From: Kocuria sp. | GTDB taxonomy: Bacteria > Actinomycetota > Actinomycetes > Actinomycetales > Micrococcaceae | NCBI GenBank assembly: GCA_030453435.1 | Contig: JAKDKI010000073.1 | Location: 1 to 8,800 of the forward strand | Length of the DNA: 8,800 nucleotides | Reading direction: 5' to 3' | Part shown: positions 5,860 to 8,800 of the stretch, piece after piece | Position numbering within the stretch: position 1 is the stretch's first letter | Layout of the letters: the number at the start of each line of letters is the position of its first letter | Notes under the pieces: generated by a model | Seen by the model: the letters and a program-made list of their open reading frames with translations, nothing else | Databases searched by the model: none | Told to the model about the DNA's origin: nothing | Translations under genes and position numbers: made by a program

Positions 5860-6028
5860 TTCTCGTGTGACTTAGTCGCCGTAGGGCCAAGGGGCTATGA
5901 GCACTCGTCCGAGAGCCAACCACGCCTAATTAGTCCGAACCTCTGTCAATCAGGAGCTTTGTCTTCGATAGTTGAAGACGGGCTACACTCCGGTGCAAGA
6001 GAATCTTCACAGGAAATTGAGGACAACG
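5860..6028. other. Intergenic region upstream of the ROK regulator
   Basis: No coding sequence is supported here. An 8-bp AT palindrome CTAATTAG lies at 5926-5933. A candidate promoter has TTGTCT (5959-5964) and TACACT (5984-5989) with a long 19-base spacer that is filled by the inverted repeat described separately. A TTG at 5972 is in frame with the ROK gene but has no ribosome site and lies within this promoter, so it was not used as the start. Confidence 0.4.
5961..5979. promoter_or_regulatory. Candidate ROK operator: perfect inverted repeat
   Basis: GTCTTC (5961-5966) and GAAGAC (5974-5979) form a perfect 6-bp inverted repeat around GATAGTT. It sits between the putative -35 and -10 of the ROK gene, 50 bases before its ATG, where a bound repressor would block transcription. 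Autoregulation by the ROK protein is the simplest reading. A related single half, GTTCAAGAC (7234-7242, 8 of 9 bases to 5971-5979), lies before the sugar porter. Confidence 0.45.
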
Positions 6029-7213
6029 ATGTCCCTGCACCCCACCACTGCCCCCTACGAGACAGCACCGGGCTCACAGACGTCACTGCGCGTGGCCAAT
6101 CAGCGCCGGGTCATCCATGCCATGCGGACGTTGGGGACCACTACGCAGGCCACCATTGCTCGCGAAACGGCCTTGGCCCCTTCCACGGTCTCCTCGATCG
6201 TGCACGAGATGGTGACCGCGGGAGTGCTCGCCATGGATTCGTCCCACGGCGGGCGCCGTGGGCAGCTGGTTCGTTTCAGTGACAACGCCGGATTCGTGGT
6301 GGGCCTCGATGTGGGCCATCGCCACCTCACAGTGGCCGTTGCGGATCTCAATCAAGACATCAAGGCACGTCAGCGCTTTGACCTGCCGCGCGGTCATTCG
6401 GTCACCGAGGTTCTGGGCACCGCCGATTCCACCTTGGCCACCATGGTTCAGGAACTGAAGATATCGCGTGCAAAATTGCTCGCCGCCGGCCTGACCCTTC
6501 CCGCCCCCGTGGACCTCGAGGGGCGCGTGGTAAGCGCCGGGGCCATCCTTCCGGCCTGGGCCGATACCGATGTCCGGGCCGCGGCGTCCGGCCATCTCGG
6601 GCTGCCGGTTGCGGTCGAGAACGATGCCAATACCGGGGCCGTCGGTGAGTTTGCTCAAGGCGCGGGCCGCAACGTTCAGAACATGGCCTACATCAAGGTC
6701 TCCCACGGTGTGGGCGCCGGCTTGATCCTCAACGGTCGCCTGTTCCGAGGGGCCACGGGTTCCGCCGGGGAACTGGGTCACATGACCCTGGACGAACAGG
6801 GCGAGGTCTGCCGCTGCGGCAACCGCGGATGCCTGGAAACCTTCATTTCCTCGGAAGCCGTCCTCGCTCTTCTGGGCACCACCCGCGGTCCGGATCTCAC
6901 GGTTTCGGACGTCGTGGACGCCGCTCTGGCCGGGGACGTCGGCTGCGCGCGCGTCATCGGGGACACCGGTCGCACCCTGGGCACCACCGTGGCCAACCTG
7001 TGCAACATCATCAACCCCGAACTCGTGGTCGTGGGTGGCGAGCTGGCCCGCGCCGGAGATCTACTGCTGGCACCGTTACGAGAGATCGTCTCCCGCTACG
7101 GGGTTCAGGGCTGCACCCGGGACCTGACGATCACGGCGGCAGAACTGGGCCCGGAAGCGCACCTGACGGGAGCCCTGATCATGGCGCTCGAGAACATTTC
7201 TCTGCCCATGTGA
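6029..7213 (+). CDS. ROK-family transcriptional repressor (NagC/XylR type)
   Basis: This 394-residue protein begins with a winged helix-turn-helix (about residues 22-68: NQRRVIHAMRTLG...TIARETALAPSTVSSIVHEMVTAG) and continues as a ROK sugar-kinase-like fold. The ROK zinc site is intact in ELGH (248-251) followed by C261-R-C263-G-NRG-C268-LE, as is E197-N-D199-A-N, which holds the aspartate used for sugar binding or catalysis. The nucleotide loop DVGHRHLTV (94-102) departs from the kinase DxGxT motif, so DNA-binding regulation rather than phosphorylation is expected. The ATG at 6029 was chosen because GAGGA (6019-6023) lies 5 bases ahead; an upstream in-frame TTG at 5972 lacks such a site. The gene ends 158 bases before a sugar porter on the same strand, which is the likely target. 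The inducing sugar is unknown. Confidence 0.9.
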   Translation: MSLHPTTAPYETAPGSQTSLRVANQRRVIHAMRTLGTTTQATIARETALAPSTVSSIVHEMVTAGVLAMDSSHGGRRGQLVRFSDNAGFVVGLDVGHRHLTVAVADLNQDIKARQRFDLPRGHSVTEVLGTADSTLATMVQELKISRAKLLAAGLTLPAPVDLEGRVVSAGAILPAWADTDVRAAASGHLGLPVAVENDANTGAVGEFAQGAGRNVQNMAYIKVSHGVGAGLILNGRLFRGATGSAGELGHMTLDEQGEVCRCGNRGCLETFISSEAVLALLGTTRGPDLTVSDVVDAALAGDVGCARVIGDTGRTLGTTVANLCNIINPELVVVGGELARAGDLLLAPLREIVSRYGVQGCTRDLTITAAELGPEAHLTGALIMALENISLPM

Positions 7214-7236
7214 AACACAGGCAACACTTTTGTGTT
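7214..7236. repeat. Short inverted repeats just after the ROK stop
   Basis: AACAC (7223-7227) and GTGTT (7232-7236) pair around TTTT, and AACACA (7214-7219) can instead pair with TGTGTT (7231-7236). The hairpin is weak and has no T run after it, so it is not a convincing terminator. It may be an operator or nothing. Confidence 0.25.
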
Positions 7237-7243
7237 CAAGACA

Positions 7244-7272
7244 TGGACATTTAGTGATCCGGGTCCTAATCT
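7244..7272 (+). promoter_or_regulatory. Candidate sigma-70-type promoter of the sugar porter
   Basis: TGGACA (7244-7249; 5 of 6 to TTGACA) and TAATCT (7267-7272; keeps the key T, A and final T) are 17 bases apart. Transcription would begin near 7279, giving a leader of about 93 bases. A 9-base sequence resembling half of the ROK inverted repeat (7234-7242) ends one base before the -35. Confidence 0.45.
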
Positions 7273-7371
7273 TGATCCACTACCGGCAAGCGTACTTCCG
7301 GTTCTCGACCCCACAGCGCCCTATGCCCTGGGGCCTGCATTCTTACTTCGTTACAGCAAGGGAGCTGCGCG

Positions 7372-8800
7372 ATGAGCCAAGCAGCGCACGCAGTACCGTC
7401 GGAGCGCCACGACGCGAACACCGGCGCGGTCATCAGAATCACCACCGTCGCGGCCTTCGGTGGTCTGCTCTTCGGATACGACTCAGCCGTGATCAACGGC
7501 GCGGTGTCCTCGATCGAGTCCCACTTCGATGTGGGCCCCGGTCCTCTGGGATTCGCCGTGGCAGCCGCCCTGCTGGGCGCAGCGGTGGGTGCCTTCTTCG
7601 GTTCCCGCATTGCGGACCGCACCGGTCGCATCCTGATCATGAAGATCGCGGCATTGTTGTTCCTGGCCTCCGCGATCGGTTGTGGCCTGGCCAATGACAT
7701 CACCACCCTGATCATTTTCCGCGTGATCGGCGGTATAGGCGTGGGTGTGGCCTCCGTGATCGCGCCCGCCTACATTGCCGAGGTGTCCCCGGCTCACCTG
7801 CGTGGCCGCTTGGGTTCGCTGCAGCAGATGGGCATTGTGCTCGGTATCTTCCTGTCGCTGCTGATCGATGCCCTGTTGGCCCACTGGGCCGGCGGTGCCG
7901 CCAACGAACTGTGGCTGGGCCTCGAGGCGTGGCGCTGGATGTTCCTGGTCATGGCCATCCCCGCCGTCATGTATGGCGTGGGCGCATTCACCATTCCTGA
8001 GTCCCCGCGCTACCTGGTGTCCCGCGGCCGTGATGATGAAGCCCGCTCCGTGCTGACCAGCATCCACGGCGATCAGGTAGCCGAGGAACGCGTGGCACGC
8101 ATCCGCGAAACCATCAACAAGGAACACACGCCCCGCTTCGGCGATCTGCGCGGTTCCCTGGGCGGCCTCAAGCCCATCGTGTGGGTCGGTATCGGTCTGG
8201 CAGCCCTGCAGCAGTTCGTGGGCATCAACGTGATCTTCTACTACTCCAACGTGCTGTGGGAGTCGGTGGGCTTCTCGGAGTCCGATTCGTTCACCATTTC
8301 GGTCCTGACTTCGGTGACCAACGTGCTGGTGACCATCGTGGCCATCTTCCTGGTGGACAAGGTGGGCCGCCGGCCACTGCTGCTCATTGGCTCGACCGGT
8401 ATGGCCGCCTCGCTGGCAACCCTGGCCATTATTTTCGCCACCGTCAACAAGGTCATGGTGGACGGTCAGCTCACCCCGGAGCTCGGCCCCGTGGCCGGCC
8501 CGGTCGCCCTGATCGCCGCCAACCTGTTCGTGATCTTCTTCGGCGTCTCGTGGGGCCCGCTCATGTGGGTCCTGTTGGGCGAAATGTTCCCCAACCGCAT
8601 CCGCGGCGCCGCACTGGCCGTGGCCGGTGCCGTGCAGTGGATCGCCAACTGGGCCGTCACCGTCAGTTTCCCCGCGCTGTCCAACTACTCGCTGGGCGTG
8701 GCCTACGGGATTTACGCGTTCTTCGCGGTGGTCTCGCTGATCTTCACCATCAAGATGGTCTCCGAGACCAAGGGTGTGGAGCTCGAGGACATGCACGACT
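7372..8800 (+). CDS. MFS sugar porter (glucose/xylose/inositol-type proton symporter), 3' end cut by window
   Basis: The frame stays open for 476 codons from ATG 7372 to the window edge with no stop; the family is usually about 450-500 residues, so only a short tail is missing. Sugar porter motifs are all present: GGLLFGYDSAVINGA (30-44), ADRTGR (81-86), the PAYIAEVSPAHLRGRLGSLQQ region (132-152), PESPRYLV (209-216), QQFVGINVIFYYSNVLW (280-296), VDKVGRRP (328-335), RIRG (409-412) and ETKG (465-468). Twelve membrane helices with a central cytoplasmic loop (about 210-265) fit. It resembles actinobacterial glucose permeases of the GlcP kind, but xylose or inositol carriers share these motifs. 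The start has AAGGGAG (7358-7364) 7 bases ahead. The ROK gene just upstream suggests sugar-induced control. Confidence 0.92.
   Translation, partial: MSQAAHAVPSERHDANTGAVIRITTVAAFGGLLFGYDSAVINGAVSSIESHFDVGPGPLGFAVAAALLGAAVGAFFGSRIADRTGRILIMKIAALLFLASAIGCGLANDITTLIIFRVIGGIGVGVASVIAPAYIAEVSPAHLRGRLGSLQQMGIVLGIFLSLLIDALLAHWAGGAANELWLGLEAWRWMFLVMAIPAVMYGVGAFTIPESPRYLVSRGRDDEARSVLTSIHGDQVAEERVARIRETINKEHTPRFGDLRGSLGGLKPIVWVGIGLAALQQFVGINVIFYYSNVLWESVGFSESDSFTISVLTSVTNVLVTIVAIFLVDKVGRRPLLLIGSTGMAASLATLAIIFATVNKVMVDGQLTPELGPVAGPVALIAANLFVIFFGVSWGPLMWVLLGEMFPNRIRGAALAVAGAVQWIANWAVTVSFPALSNYSLGVAYGIYAFFAVVSLIFTIKMVSETKGVELEDMHD

Noticed and set aside
5972..6028. Longer ROK protein starting at TTG 5972
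   Set aside because: There is no ribosome site before it, and it overlaps the candidate promoter and operator. ATG 6029 has a well placed GAGGA.
6083..6781. 232-residue minus-strand open frame
   Set aside because: It is antisense to the ROK regulator, has no recognisable domain, and is explained by GC-skewed codon use.
7483..8796. 437-residue open frame on the minus strand, His/Gly/Asp-rich
   Set aside because: It is antisense to the sugar porter gene, which has complete family motifs. The composition is the usual GC-rich antisense shadow.
1..8800. Defence island, mobile element, CRISPR or biosynthetic cluster
   Set aside because: I saw no transposase, integrase, nuclease, toxin, array or biosynthetic enzyme. 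All genes fit transport, redox, lipid phosphate or regulation roles.

Overview
The window is ordinary chromosomal sequence from a GC-rich Gram-positive bacterium, most likely an actinomycete of the Micrococcales type. The support for this is GC-rich codon use, a mycoredoxin-like glutaredoxin, a SigR/SigH-type promoter, a parS site of the Streptomyces type, and GC-rich hairpin terminators with short T tracts. Genus cannot be fixed from the sequence alone. No phage, insertion sequence, CRISPR, tRNA or rRNA gene was seen, and no intergenic gap exceeds 300 bases.

Layout. Positions 1-55 are the last 17 codons of a peptide-transporter-like gene, followed by a strong terminator (89-125). A full-length POT/PTR2 peptide transporter (317-1825) follows, with an almost identical terminator copy (1859-1895). 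Next are an APC amino-acid permease (2034-3518) and a small universal stress protein (3552-3965), probably one operon. A PAP2 phosphatase lies on the minus strand (3981-4856) and converges on the stress-protein gene. A 228-bp AT-richer divergent region (4857-5084) holds a perfect 14-bp parS palindrome and a GGAAT-N18-GTT promoter. A mycoredoxin-like protein (5085-5411) and an AhpD-like CxxC protein (5451-5783) follow, then a strong terminator (5822-5859). Last come a ROK-family repressor (6029-7213) and an MFS sugar porter (7372 to the window end, cut just before its stop).

How the genes work together. Three importer types (peptides, amino acids, sugar) dominate. The ROK protein very probably controls the sugar porter beside it and perhaps itself. 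The two CxxC proteins look like a thiol/peroxide defence unit under an alternative sigma factor for disulphide stress.

The points most worth a second look are the parS site, the SigR/SigH-type promoter, and the duplicated 65-bp terminator element, which is far better conserved (63/65) than the coding tails in front of it. I found no convincing undescribed multi-gene system. The interest here is regulatory and evolutionary.
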